Shown here: piece after piece, positions 12,272 through 22,646 of the stretch
Layout of the letters: each line of letters opens with the position of its first letter
Numbering within the stretch: the stretch's first letter is position 1
Assembly: GCA_030340625.1 (NCBI GenBank)
Contig: JAOPHQ010004285.1
Span: 176,158 to 240,157, forward strand
Source of the DNA: Merluccius polli
Taxonomy: Eukaryota; Chordata; Actinopteri; Gadiformes; Merlucciidae
Length of the DNA: 64,000 bases
Direction: 5' to 3'
Translations under genes and position numbers: made by a program
The notes under the pieces: generated by a model
What the model saw: only the letters and a program-made list of their open reading frames with translations
Told to the model about the DNA's origin: nothing
The model's database searches: none

Positions 12272-12764
12272 TAATAAATCAGCAGCATCATATTAATGAG
12301 CTTTTCAAAATCACTTTGTCTACTCCAGATGTTGCCTTTGATCACACATTTATACCTCCGGCCATGACAGGGTTGGAAATGTGGATAGAGGCTGAGCAAA
12401 TTAAATTACATTTATGTAGTTTTTAAAATTGTATTATACTGTATGGCAGAAAAAAAAATATTTTTTTATTATAGACCACTATAGTCAATGTATGTCATGT
12501 GTTCTTTAAATTATTTACACCAAACTATATTCAATTATTCTATTTAATCTGACATTTAAAGAACCATTCACAAAATACATCTAATGTAAAGTGAACACGT
12601 GCTCTACAGCATACGGCAATGTGTTAAATCATTTGCAATTTCAAGTACACAACTGTATTTCTTTTTAGTACAAAAAAATGCTTTTATTTCACTACAACAC
12701 TAACTTTTAAATAAACCAGTCACTGCCCAAATACTACAGCTGACTTTTAACTAACTAAACAAAG

Positions 12765-12770
12765 TTTATT
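12765..12770 (-). other. larp7 polyadenylation signal candidate
   Basis: AATAAA on the minus strand, about 200 bp beyond the larp7 stop. Together with the saxo1 signal it leaves about 500 bp between the convergent 3' ends. Confidence 0.45.
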
Positions 12771-12968
12771 GCCATTAAAAAATAAAACTTAACAACCATG
12801 AAATGTGGTGCTTTCGCAATACAGGTAGCCTTTCAACTACTATATACAACATGTACTACTAGGAAAACATTTGAATCGCAAAAAGTCCACATTGATATAT
12901 CATTGCGTATTTGAAATTAGTTTTGCAATAAACTTGCAAGTTAAAAACAAAATACTAAAAATTTGTCT

Positions 12969-15900
12969 TCAGAAATCTTGGAAGTGGATGTGCTTGTTGG
13001 CCTCCTTTGCCCGAGCCATGATGATTTTCTCTGCTTTCGATATGAGCTGTTTGAAAAGTAAAGGGAAGTTAAACTTGAGATGCCAGTGTGGAGAAGAGGC
13101 AAATATTTCTGTTGGTACAAGAACATGCTTAACATGCCAGTATTTAGAGCCCAAATGTTATTAAGATGCCGTGAACGGTAAAGGAGACACACATCCCAAT
13201 CCGCCATCTTGGTGCTTTTTCACCATTATAACAACAATAATCACAACTGGTTGCTTGGTTATAGTACCATGATGGCGGACTGGAAATATTTTATGGAACT
13301 TTCTGGAACAGCTCACATGACTGAAACCCTCATCTAGCGCAAAAACAATTGCCCACTGGATAATTAGCCTACACATACACATACTGACAATAAAGATGAT
13401 CTTTTTAAAAGACAATTCCGGCGCAAAATGAGACCATATGATCATAACATATGTCCACCGAGTTCGGACCGTTCTCTGGGATCAGTTTTCATTCTAGTCG
13501 AATGGAACCAAAGTTCTCGAAAACCGCTAATTAGCTTATCGCTATCTGTGGCGCTAGCTGTGGGGGCAGATATTCATGTAAAATAAATCGCAATTCTATA
13601 CCACTAACAAGGCTCAAAATCGCACCACACTTCCACGGTAGCATAATGAGGGTCCATACATGTAAAACGAAGCATTGAGAACTTTGTAAGTGTACAGACA
13701 GTTTATTAAAAAGAAAGTTTAGAAAGCCAATACCGTCACGAAAACAAGCGGGCGCCATCTTTGGAAAACAGTCACGACCAGTCGAGCGACGAACCCCGTG
13801 CAACGTAATGAGCCGGAAGAGGCGTACACACGAGATGCCAATGAATCAGAAGATGTGCAGTCTAGTAGAAGGTGTGCGAAGTGCAAACAGTGTGTGTGCA
13901 TAGAGAAGAGAAGAAAATGGTTTGTGTTTGTGCTTTTCCCGGCTTTGTTTGTCGCTCGACTGGTCGGTTTTCGAGAACTTTGGTTACATTCGACGAGAAT
14001 GGAAACTGATCCCAGAGAACGGTCCAACTCGGTGGACATGTGTTATGATCATATGGTCTCATTTTGCACCGGAATTGTCCTTTAAGATTGTTTTCAAAGA
14101 GATATCACCTGCATGCATTTCAAACCAGACATGAAATTCATAATTTTCTTCAAAAAAAATCTCACCTTTTCTGTGCCTCGTTTCTTTTCCCTTGGACGGT
14201 TCAACTTCACTTGGCGGTCAACCAAAATCTTCTGCCAATACCTTTGCTCATGATCACCTTAAAAAAAAAAAATGTAAGAAGAAAAAAAAAAAGAGCATAT
14301 CAGAAATGTTTGGCTTGCTGACACTTTTCACAAAAAATAAATTAAAAAACGACATGAAAATGTGGAATATTCATTGACGAATATTCACGTTCAAACCTTT
14401 CACACCATGAGTGAAATTTTAAGTTTGCACCGTTACACAATTATTCGTTCTTGATGTGGACTCTTCATGCAGCAGCAGTAGCGATGACGAGCATATGATG
14501 AATGAATGGTTTGGTTTTATGAATGGTTTTCTCTACGTTCCCTTAACAACAAAGTACGCCCCTCTTTTGTAGGCTACTCACCATTAAGTTCAGCTGCAAT
14601 ACTTCCCCAGATGTTATCTTTATATTCATTATCTTTATACTCTTTGCATTGTTTGTCAAAGATGACACTATGCTGTGAGATCAAATTGATCAATCAATCA
14701 ATATCCATATTGTTCTGTGACAGTATGCTATACTAACCACGGCTATATACGGCTGCTATGACAACGTTCCAGAAAGTCTATTGATCGCCTGAGCAGAAGC
14801 CATTATTTTATTGGTTGGCTTGTTTTTAATCGGCATCCGAATATTCGCAGAAATCGAACCAGCTGCGGTAAAAAAATAAATCTGCACCGAGTTTTAGATT
14901 TGGTGTGGATAAGGCTCATGAATGGGTTTTTTTAAATTGACGTGCGATTTATTCGCACAAATTATATGTGTTTGGTCTGAAAAGGCCTTAAGAAGGAGCT
15001 TTATATTCAGGGAGGAAACGGCTCATACCGGAAAGCAGATCTAGAGTCCAGCCATGTTCCCTGTGGATGGCTGAGTGGGCGTCGACCACGGCCTGAGCTT
15101 CTTCGGGAGTCTTGAAGCGGACGTGACCCTCACTGTCTCCTTCCAATATGTCCACGTAGGCCACCGGAGATACTTTGGAGAGGGCGTCCTGCACAAATAC
15201 AAAAAAACATACTGGTATGAAATCACAGTGGACGATGTACCTTGACCGCAAAATTAAATGCAAAAAGGGGGAAAAAAAGGGATACTGTAACACTAGAAAT
15301 TGAAAACAATAGGTCATTATATTGACCATTGTTCCCCGTTGTATGCCCCCCGTACAGATTTTTTAATGATATTAGATATCTGGATGCTTTGGTCCAGCAA
15401 ACACGGCTTGTTTAGCGGATGATTTTAAACACAAGGAAAACTATTTCCTTTGCACATTAGAAAGTCAAAAGTGTTGAGAGTAAGTTCAGTAAAAAAGGTA
15501 AACTCTACCTTGATGATTTGTCTGCGCGGTAGCGGGTCGGCGTCGGTAATCTTCAGGATGACTCCACTCGTGAACTGGGGTCCGGTGATCTCTTTCTCGG
15601 CCACTTTCTCCTCAGCTAGAGGAGGAAAATAAATAAATAAATAAATATATATATATACATATATATACACACACGTAAAACCTTTACATTTTACATTTAG
15701 GGCATTTAGCAGACACTTAGTGACTTACAATAAGTGCATTTGTCAGAAGATATGAAACACCAATATATCGCTGTCGGTACAGTAAGGATGTCAATAGAAC
15801 AAGTTTAAAGCACTCGTAACACATTTTTAATTATTTATCAACAATCAGTATAAAACAAATAAATAAAAAAGACCCTATTAAAATTAAGTTGATATGCTTA

Positions 15901-16041
15901 ATATGGAGGAATTTTCTTTTTGGGGGGGGGAGGGACTCACATTTGACATTGTGGTCTATCTTCGTGATGCACTGCTTCAGGGACGCCATGCTCCGTTTCT
16001 GCAAGGCCAAGTACTCCTGCTTCAAACCCAGCCAATCCTTC
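12969..16041 (-). CDS. larp7: larp7 xRRM and C-terminal exons (coding exons 8-12)
   Basis: Exon 15941-16041 encodes DWLGLKQEYLALQKRSMASL. Exon 15509-15615 encodes TGPQFTSGVILKITDADPLP and exon 15029-15188 SPVAYVDILEGDSEGHVRFK, together the xRRM that recognises the 7SK SL4 loop. Exon 14166-14257 encodes DHEQRYWQKILVDRQVKLN and exon 12969-13046 the tail KAEKIIMARAKEANKHIHF ending at TGA. These match the human protein almost line by line. Confidence 0.95.
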
Positions 16042-19000
16042 CTTTATGGGGAATAACAGAGATCATTAACAGGAAACCATCGAGGTGTTGAGGCGACACA
16101 GTGGCCCACGATATTCTTTTTTCTTTTTTTAAATCCACCCATCATTCGCTTGCGTCACCATTCGCTCACGAATACAAAAAGGAGGTCCTTCATCGGCGGG
16201 GAGCTTACTTTGAGAGGACACGAAGTGGGATGACCTCGTTCCCGATTTTCAGTTTCTCTTTGTTCTTCTTCTTTCGCTTTCTCTTGGCTTTGAGCAGGGA
16301 GCTGTCGCCCTTCTCCTCCTCGTCTTCCTTGACCCCAACGTCGGCCTTGTCGCGTTCAGCGGGCTCAACTGAAAAGACACCAAAACATGTCTGACTCCAG
16401 AATAACGACACGCTGCGAATGCATGACGTCCGTCCAGATATTCCACTGGATGTACGTTTTGTACGGAGGCTGAAACATGAAAATATACACCTACATTTAC
16501 GTCAGAGCAGAGTAGTACTTTTATTTTTGGTGTAACTTTAGCAGAAAGCCGCTTGCGGATAACTTGGAAGGCACACCTCTTTCAATCTCCACTAGATGGC
16601 ATGGTATTTGTACTTTGCATGAACGATACTGAGTGATAAGAGTCAACTAAAGTATGCCAACAACATGGAAGTGAAACAAAAAACCAACACCAATCCCTCC
16701 TTCAACCAAGAGCATTGAGGGGGAAGTGAGAGGGAGAGAATGACACATGCACATCATTCTCTCCCTCTCACATGGGTCTTCCCCAGTGTTAGGCTACCTT
16801 ATTTCAGTTTGTTGTGCAATGTTGGGATATAATAATAACGCCAACAGTGGCATTATTATCATCATATAATTATATGAAATAACAAATTAAATATATGAAA
16901 CTAATGAAATAACTTATTGTATTTAGTTATATATTACAGCCTATTGCCACATTTGAATGATTCGTTTAAGAGACATTTAATATATTTGGTTTGTTCCAAA
17001 CAGATGGCAACACACAAGTTTATCCACAATGATCCAATTCAGTTTGATGTTCAATATTCCCCCGTGTGAGGGTCACATGATAACCTTGACATTAGGAAAA
17101 AAACACGTTCAATAGCCTACCAATACCAGCGATCTAATAGTGTGGAATATTGTCCAATGTCCAGTCTTTTTCTATTGCAAATGTAATAATGTAATGAGTA
17201 CTGTAACCAGTAGTGTAATGAATTACCAGTCCACAGGGATAAGGTAATTAAGGCATTACTAAGTAACAAGTTATGTGTAATACATTACTTTTTTGAGTAA
17301 CGACCCCAACATGGTCTTCACTGTCTTGCTGTCCATACATGCACCAACACACCAAATAATAACAAAAGCAATTTTGCCATCCAACCGAGAGCTCACCTTT
17401 GACGTCCATCTGGCTAACTCCCGCTAACTCAACCTCGTTCTTGTCGTCACCGGCTTGCGCCTCACCGGTCTTCCTTATCTTGGCTGACTTCTCCTCCTGA
17501 ACGTCCGCTTCCCGCTCTTCCCCGTCTGTCTGGGAGCGCCGTCTCTTTTTGTCCGACTGTTTTGCCACGGTCTCCTTCCGGGGCCGGTCGTCCGGAGCCT
17601 CACTCTCTGAGTGCTTCCTCTTCACCTTCGAGGGCTGCTGCTCCTCCTCCTCCACCTCCGCCACCATCTCCTCCTCCTTGATCTTCACCTTCAGCTCGCC
17701 AGCTTCGCCCGCCCGTGCCTCCTTCTTTTTCTTCTTCTTCTTCTTATGCTTCTTTTTCTCCACTTCCTCCGCTGCAAGAGATGCCCACAAAAAGGGAGAG
17801 GGGGTGAGTTGGATTCTAGCCTGTCAATTTTTAAATAAGACAGTTGGCGTCTGTGTGGGAAGTACCTGGTGGTGGTGGGGGGTCGTCGGCCTGCATGGGA
17901 ACACCCTTTTTGTTTCTGATCTTGGGGAAAATGCCCATCTTTCTTGGGGCATCCTTGGGGGGGTTATTCAGTAGCTGTGTCAGGAAAAACTTTGCTTAAT
18001 CAGGACAAAAGGGCTAGCGATGGGATAATATACAATTTTATCATAAACACCAAGTGATCACAGTTAATTTCCTTTATTGTTATCATCGTGAATCGGGATA
18101 TCATGAATATCCTCTTATGAGTGACTTGAAAAAGCTGTCTTGCAGTCATACAATATTTCCTGAAGTTTCCCTGGCCAAGGTCGGCAGCCGGTCTTCACAT
18201 TAGGACTGCCCCCTAATGGTCGAGTAACCATTAGTCGATCATAAGATGTTTGAAGAAGTAAGACATAACAATAAACCAAAAAATTAAAATAAACGAATAC
18301 AACCGCAAACATCCTGGTCGAATTGTTTTGATTATCTCTTCTTCTTCTTCTTCTTCTTCTTCTTCTTCTTCTTCTTCTTCTTCTTCTTCTTCTTCACTGA
18401 ATGAGTGCATTGCTGCCTACCGCCACGCATTTTGTCGCCACCAAATGGCATATATTATTATATTATTGTTATTATTGTCTTTTTCAAGCAGAAATGAAAA
18501 GCCCATAGAGATATACTAGAGTGCATCAAACATCTTGGTCGGTTTAGTTGGCCTGGAAGACGGCAAGGAATAGACTGTCTGTATTGCTTTGATTTCTTCT
18601 TCATCTACAATGAATTTGGTCTTCAAATGGATATGAAGTACATGTTTATTTGCATGTGCTTGTAAAAATTATATTTTTAAGGCTCACGGTTTTCTATTAT
18701 CTGTAAAGTAGCACAATGTTTACAGTGTTTCTTTTATAACACTCTCCCTCACCCTGGAACTCAAACCATTTTCTGATGCCCCCCAAAAAATACACTGAAA
18801 TAATTACCGTACATTAAAAGTCCGACGATTAGTCGACTATCGGCTTGAAATGGCGACTAAGAGTCGACTAAGAAAGTCTTTAGTCGAAGTATTGAAATGC
18901 TGGTGGTTTTACCTCTATTGCTTTCTGCGCATCCTCCTCTTTCTCAAACTCCACAAAGGCGAAGCCCTTGGGGTCCATCGTGGACTGGTACCGCGGGAGG

Positions 19001-20792
19001 CTGACGTACACGACGTTGCCACATTTGGAGAATACCCTCTCAATCCAGTCGTGCGTCACGCGCTTCGGCAGAAGTTCCTGGAAGAAAACAATAAGACAGA
19101 GGTTGGAATAGGTTTTTGTGTGTTGAATCATTGTATCACGTGTCTCTCTGTGGAATATAGCCATTGTTTAATGAAACTCTTAATGGGTGCTTTCAGGGTG
19201 TAAAATTCACTTTTTGTCCACCGGTCAAATGGCTAGCAAATGTTAACATTTTACCAGCCACTCAATATATTACCATTGTTTTTTGACTGATGAGCGATGC
19301 AAATCTACAAACCACTTGCATATTTTACCAGCATTTGGCTGGTGGCTGGTGCTAATTTTGTGCCCTGTGTGCTTTTATCCAAAGTGTCTTACAATGCCAT
19401 ACCATTGCAGTGTCAATGACATTAGTAAACAGTGGCTCATACAATTTGTGGCACAGATGAAAGTCATGAGGGAAAAGTGGCCTTTACCACATAGACTGTG
19501 CAGCCATCCACATTCTTTGTCACTTCGCTTATTGGGTGTAGACGTCTTAATTTATTCCCCTCTAGGTTGACCTAAAAAAAAAACAAAGACAGAAAATGTT
19601 GCCAAATGTACATGTAAAATGCTGCATGGTGGAAGTGTAGGCGTGTATCGATTCCCACCAATCATGTTCTTGCATTCTGTATCTACTTCACAGTACCTCA
19701 ACAACGGATGAATTTCTCAGAGCCCGGGCAATAAGCTTGGTGTCCGTCGTCAGCCTTTTCATACGGTTGAAGGTTGTCAACACAGAAATATCCACATCTG
19801 AGGAGCACAATGCATTTAGGGCTTTGTGGACTGCATGATGATTTCACTAAGCGACCCCAACTTTTTACATTTTTGAATGCAAGACCTGCTTTCAATCCAC
19901 ACACATCATTTGAACCCAATTAACATCTGCCCGTAATATCAATGTCCACCCAGTGAATGTATGCACATTGCACATCACTAAGTAGTAGTATCATTCATCT
20001 GTTCGCATCTACAGGACTTTGACTAGATATTTCAAATTAAAAAAAACTGTCATGAATGTATCATCAAATATCTGTAGCTGATGAATCAGCACTCTCATGC
20101 CACCCCATCCATCTTTCCCACCCCAGACCCCCACACACCTTGCATTTGCACTTATACCACTGTCCATACTAAATATATATATGTTGTCTCTGTACTTCTA
20201 CTCTGTGCAATGACAATGAAGTTTAGTCTAATCTAATCTGATCTAATATCATTTACATTTACGGCATTTAGCAGACGCTTTTGTCCAAAGCGACTTACAA
20301 TAAGTAAATTTGTCAGAAGAAATGAAACAACAACATATTGCTGTCGGTACAGTAAGGATATCAATAGAACCACTCATAACACATGTTTAATTCTTTATCC
20401 AACAACATACAACAAGTTTCAAGCACTTGTTTAACCCATTCCTCGTATACAACAAAGGTAGCTAGGGTGTGTGTGGGGGGGGGGGGGTAGGTAGAGGAAG
20501 GAGGCTATGCAGGAGTCCAGGTGAACATCTACATCAGCCTCGGGTTGAGGCTGATGTAGATGCCCCTGACAAGTCACTACTTACAGCCATCGCCCGAGTC
20601 ACTGATGAGTTGCTTGATGAAGCGGTCCTTGCTGATGTTGACGTCCCCGAACCAGAAGTCCACCTGCTTCTTGATGTCGGCCAGCAGCTGCTTGACGCGG
20701 GACCTCTTCTTCTTCTCACTCTCCTTGCTCTTACCGTCGGGGTCTGCATGCTTGGCCTGCCCTGCAGGGGGCCTCCTCTCCGTGTCAATCAT
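12969..20792 (-). CDS. larp7: La-related protein 7, complete, 12 coding exons, 579 aa
   Basis: Nuclear RNA chaperone that binds the 3' U-tail of 7SK RNA and holds P-TEFb in the 7SK snRNP; it also aids U6 modification. Exons in transcript order: 20585-20792, 19697-19797, 19488-19571, 18913-19077, 17866-17974, 17397-17771, 16209-16368, 15941-16041, 15509-15615, 15029-15188, 14166-14257 and 12969-13046. All phases agree and lengths sum to 1,740 bp. The 579-aa product is almost the length of human LARP7 (582). The La motif, RRM1 and C-terminal xRRM are all recognisable. The ATG at 20792 sits exactly at a CCCCCCCAG acceptor, so a 5' UTR exon upstream is expected but was not located. No frameshift or stop was found. 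Confidence 0.95.
13411..14080. mobile_element. long-terminal-inverted-repeat element in larp7 intron
   Basis: The arm 13411-13526 is about 94% identical to the reverse complement of 13965-14080; both start GACAATTCCGG and end at CTCGAAAACCG. The 440-bp centre is unique except for an extra partial copy of CGACCAGTCGAGCGAC near 13777. No transposase is seen. The superfamily is unknown; TTTAAA-like bases flank both ends. It lies in the last larp7 intron, between 13046 and 14166. Confidence 0.75.
15684..15830 (+). repeat. teleost interspersed repeat, copy 1
   Basis: TTTAGGGCATTTAGCAGAC, followed by GACTTACAATAAGT and CGCTGTCGGTACAGTAAGGA. The same sequence recurs at 20248-20415 with about 85% identity. 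This is a very widespread dispersed repeat in teleost genomes; the exact family is not assigned. Confidence 0.8.
16209..17974 (-). CDS. larp7: larp7 charged linker exons (coding exons 5-7)
   Basis: Exon 17866-17974 gives NNPPKDAPRKMGIFPKIRN and a run of five prolines; 17397-17771 encodes a long Lys/Glu-rich, nuclear-localisation-type linker with an 8-Lys run; 16209-16368 ends with a basic block (KAKRKRKKKNKEKLK). Low complexity is typical for the LARP7 linker between RRM1 and xRRM. Confidence 0.92.
16720..16784. repeat. hairpin, 17-bp core stem plus 7-bp outer stem
   Basis: 16727-16743 is the exact reverse complement of 16754-16770 (10-nt loop). After a one-sided 7-nt bulge the stem continues with GGGGAAG (16720-16726) against CTTCCCC (16778-16784). 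It lies in a larp7 intron. Confidence 0.8.
17165..17310. mobile_element. degenerate relative of the 29149-29791 hAT element (tentative)
   Basis: The run of GTAATGAGTACTGTAACC and GAGTAACGACCCCAACA motifs resembles the TAACGCGTTACT-rich, CCCAACACTG-ending hAT element found at 29149-29791. No target duplication was recognised. Confidence 0.3.
18339..18394. repeat. (TTC)n microsatellite
   Basis: About 18 copies of CTT/TTC in a larp7 intron. Confidence 0.95.
18913..19077 (-). CDS. larp7: larp7 RRM1 exon
   Basis: A 55-codon exon encoding LLPKRVTHDWIERVFSKCGN followed by VVYVSLPRYQST and DPKGFAFVEFEKEEDAQKAIE, the RNP2-like and RNP1 strands of the first RRM. Acceptor and donor are canonical and both boundaries are phase 0. 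Confidence 0.95.
19488..20792 (-). CDS. larp7: larp7 La-motif exons (coding exons 1-3)
   Basis: Residues 1-131 begin MIDTERRP and enter a Lys-rich stretch, then KQVDFWFGDVNISKDRFIKQ, the conserved La-motif start whose aromatic residues contact the RNA 3' end. Exon 2 gives VDISVLTTFNRMKRLTTDTK and RALRNSSVVE, exon 3 the linker ending DGCTVYV. The split codons GGC T|AT (exon 1 to 2) and the phase-0 joins are exact. Confidence 0.95.
20248..20415 (+). repeat. teleost interspersed repeat, copy 2
   Basis: The fuller copy of the repeat at 15684: it keeps GCAGACGCTTTTGTCCAAAG and GACTTACAATAAGTAAATTT, then TGCTGTCGGTACAGTAAGGA. A 3'-truncated third copy is near 61676-61710. Confidence 0.8.
20526..20562. 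repeat. perfect 16-bp hairpin, 5-nt loop, next to larp7 donor
   Basis: 20526-20541 pairs perfectly with 20547-20562. It starts 22 nt inside the intron after the donor of larp7 coding exon 1 (exon edge 20585), so it would be transcribed as a stem-loop close to the 5' splice site. Confidence 0.85.
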
Positions 20793-21662
20793 CTGGGGGG
20801 GCCACACGGTTCAAGGTCAATGACACAATGTTACACGTTGAGTCTGGCTACAGACTACTACTACTGGCTACTTTACTCTGTACACATTTGTTTTTGAGAC
20901 TGATCTAAGTCTTAAGAGAATAATTACAGGATTTAGGTTTGACCACTACTTGACAAAACAACCCTTGCACACTGAACATTGGATTGGATGTGTGTTTTGG
21001 GGTGATATTATTTGGTGGGCTTGGGATTATATTTAGGATATTTGAAAATCGCAGCAACTTGTTTCGAACTGAGAAAATCGCATCGATATGATAAGACCTC
21101 CCAACCACAATAAGCAATCACAAACTACTATAGGCTGCTTGTAAATACTACATTGTTGCACCAAAAAAGTCTTCGGATTAGTAAAGATTGAGAGTTTCAT
21201 TAATTCGCTTGATAGCCGAATGCAACGTTAAATTGACGTTGTGAGACATTTTCAACATCTAGCTAGTAACACAACACGCGGGCACCCACAATTCAATTGT
21301 GAGTAATATTCTACAGCAAGGTAAAAATGAAATACTTTAATTCTGCCAAATCAACACTTACCAATGAACAATATGTATTATTATTTTCTCTGGGAGACGA
21401 AGAAGTACATATCAACACAACATGGCCCCGCCTCCTGTACCGTGCGGTGTCGCACATTAAATACGTCATTTGGAGAGTTTTGACGGTTTCATTTCGCATG
21501 TTTACAATATTTACAAAGTACAAAGAGGACAGCGGGAAAAGGTGAATACAATAAAGTAAATAATAGTAAATACAAATAACACAAATGAATGAACATGTAT
21601 TACGGAAAATTACCATAGACAAATAAGTTATTCAACATATTTGATTGGGAGGCGACAGACAT
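20793..21662. other. larp7 upstream region
   Basis: Presumed location of the larp7 5' UTR exon and promoter, bounded on the far side by the tRNA gene. No TATA box or UTR exon could be placed. Confidence 0.4.
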
Positions 21663-21736
21663 GGCCGGTTAGCTCAGTTGGTTAGAGCGTGGTGCTAATA
21701 ACGCCAAGGTCGCGGGTTCGATCCCCGTACTGGCCA
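21663..21736 (+). tRNA. tRNA-Ile (anticodon AAT)
   Basis: A 74-nt cloverleaf can be folded by eye. The acceptor stem GGCCGGT pairs with ACTGGCC (one G-U) and A is the discriminator. The D-arm is TAGCTCAGTTGGTTAGAGC (box A), the anticodon loop CTAATAA shows AAT between T33 and a purine, and the T-arm is GCGGGTTCGATCCCCG (box B). There is no intron and no encoded CCA, and T-rich sequence follows at 21740, suitable for Pol III termination. All stems are intact, so this is a likely functional gene. Confidence 0.95.
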
Positions 21737-22181
21737 TCCCTTTTATTTTAACAGGGCAACCGATCGGAAAGGTTTATCAGACAGACACCAAGGTGTGCCA
21801 TAAAGTGAATGCTCTTGGTAAAATGTATATCGTCTCGTCCTGGAAGAGCGGACATGCTACATCTTGTACCACCAGTAGATGGAGACAGGCATACTGATCA
21901 TTAAGTGTTCTTTCTTCTTCAATGTCCAATGATGAAGCCAAGGTTAGGTGGCCAATATGGACGGGCCTATAGCAGCTCAAGAAAACGAGAAGTGGCAACA
22001 CTTCTCTGCCAAAGTGGACATGAAACAAGTCTGTCGTGGCGGCCAAAGGTAAAAAAACACCAGGCTTGGTGACTCTCATTGTCTTTCTTTTGATTGCAGT
22101 GTTGTTGAACAAAGGCGTAGTGTTACATCACGCCTTGCTATTGCATGCATGATATTAGCTAAGTTTGTGAAATGTGAAACA

Positions 22182-22227
22182 TAACAACAACAACAACAAT
22201 AATAATAATAATAATAATAATAATAAT
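22182..22227. repeat. (AAC)n/(AAT)n compound microsatellite
   Basis: About five AAC units run directly into about ten AAT units; open frames through it (Asn runs) are artefacts. Confidence 0.95.
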
Positions 22228-22312
22228 TACAATAGTGTTGTTGGGGGGTTGTTGCAATTACTATGTTGTTGCTGGAGACATGTTTTCTCCTATGTTGGGC
22301 GAGCCTTAATTG

Positions 22313-22646
22313 TCATAAACACAGAGTTCTTTCAAACATCTCCAGCCTCTTCCGCATGTCGTCATCCTCTGTGCACTGTTCGATTCGGCTCTTGACCAGT
22401 TGTCCGAGGTCCCGGTAGAAAGTCTTGGCCCAACCAGTCGCCAAGCAGTCCGTGGAGATCTTGCACATCTTGTAGAGCACCGCCAGGAGCTTCTCGTTGC
22501 TGCTCACCGCACACCTGTTGAACACCCACCGGCCCCACTCGGTCCACATGCCGTCCTCTGTGAAGTCCACTGTCAAACTGTTCCCGCCATCGCACTGCGA
22601 GCGCAGCGATTGGGCCTCTGTGTCCGTCACGTCGTTCCATATGGCG
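22313..22646 (-). CDS. NLR C-terminal exon, unrecognised ~110-aa domain
   Basis: Encodes AIWNDVTDTEAQSLRSQCDG, then DFTEDGMWTEWGRWVFNRCA, KLLAVLYKMCKISTD and a charged tail ending MFERTLCL at TGA. It is not an LRR, B30.2, FIIND or CARD by eye. Aromatic and Cys residues are spaced as in a small helical domain. Phase 2 entry matches the previous exon only when the GTGAGT donor is used. Confidence 0.75.
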
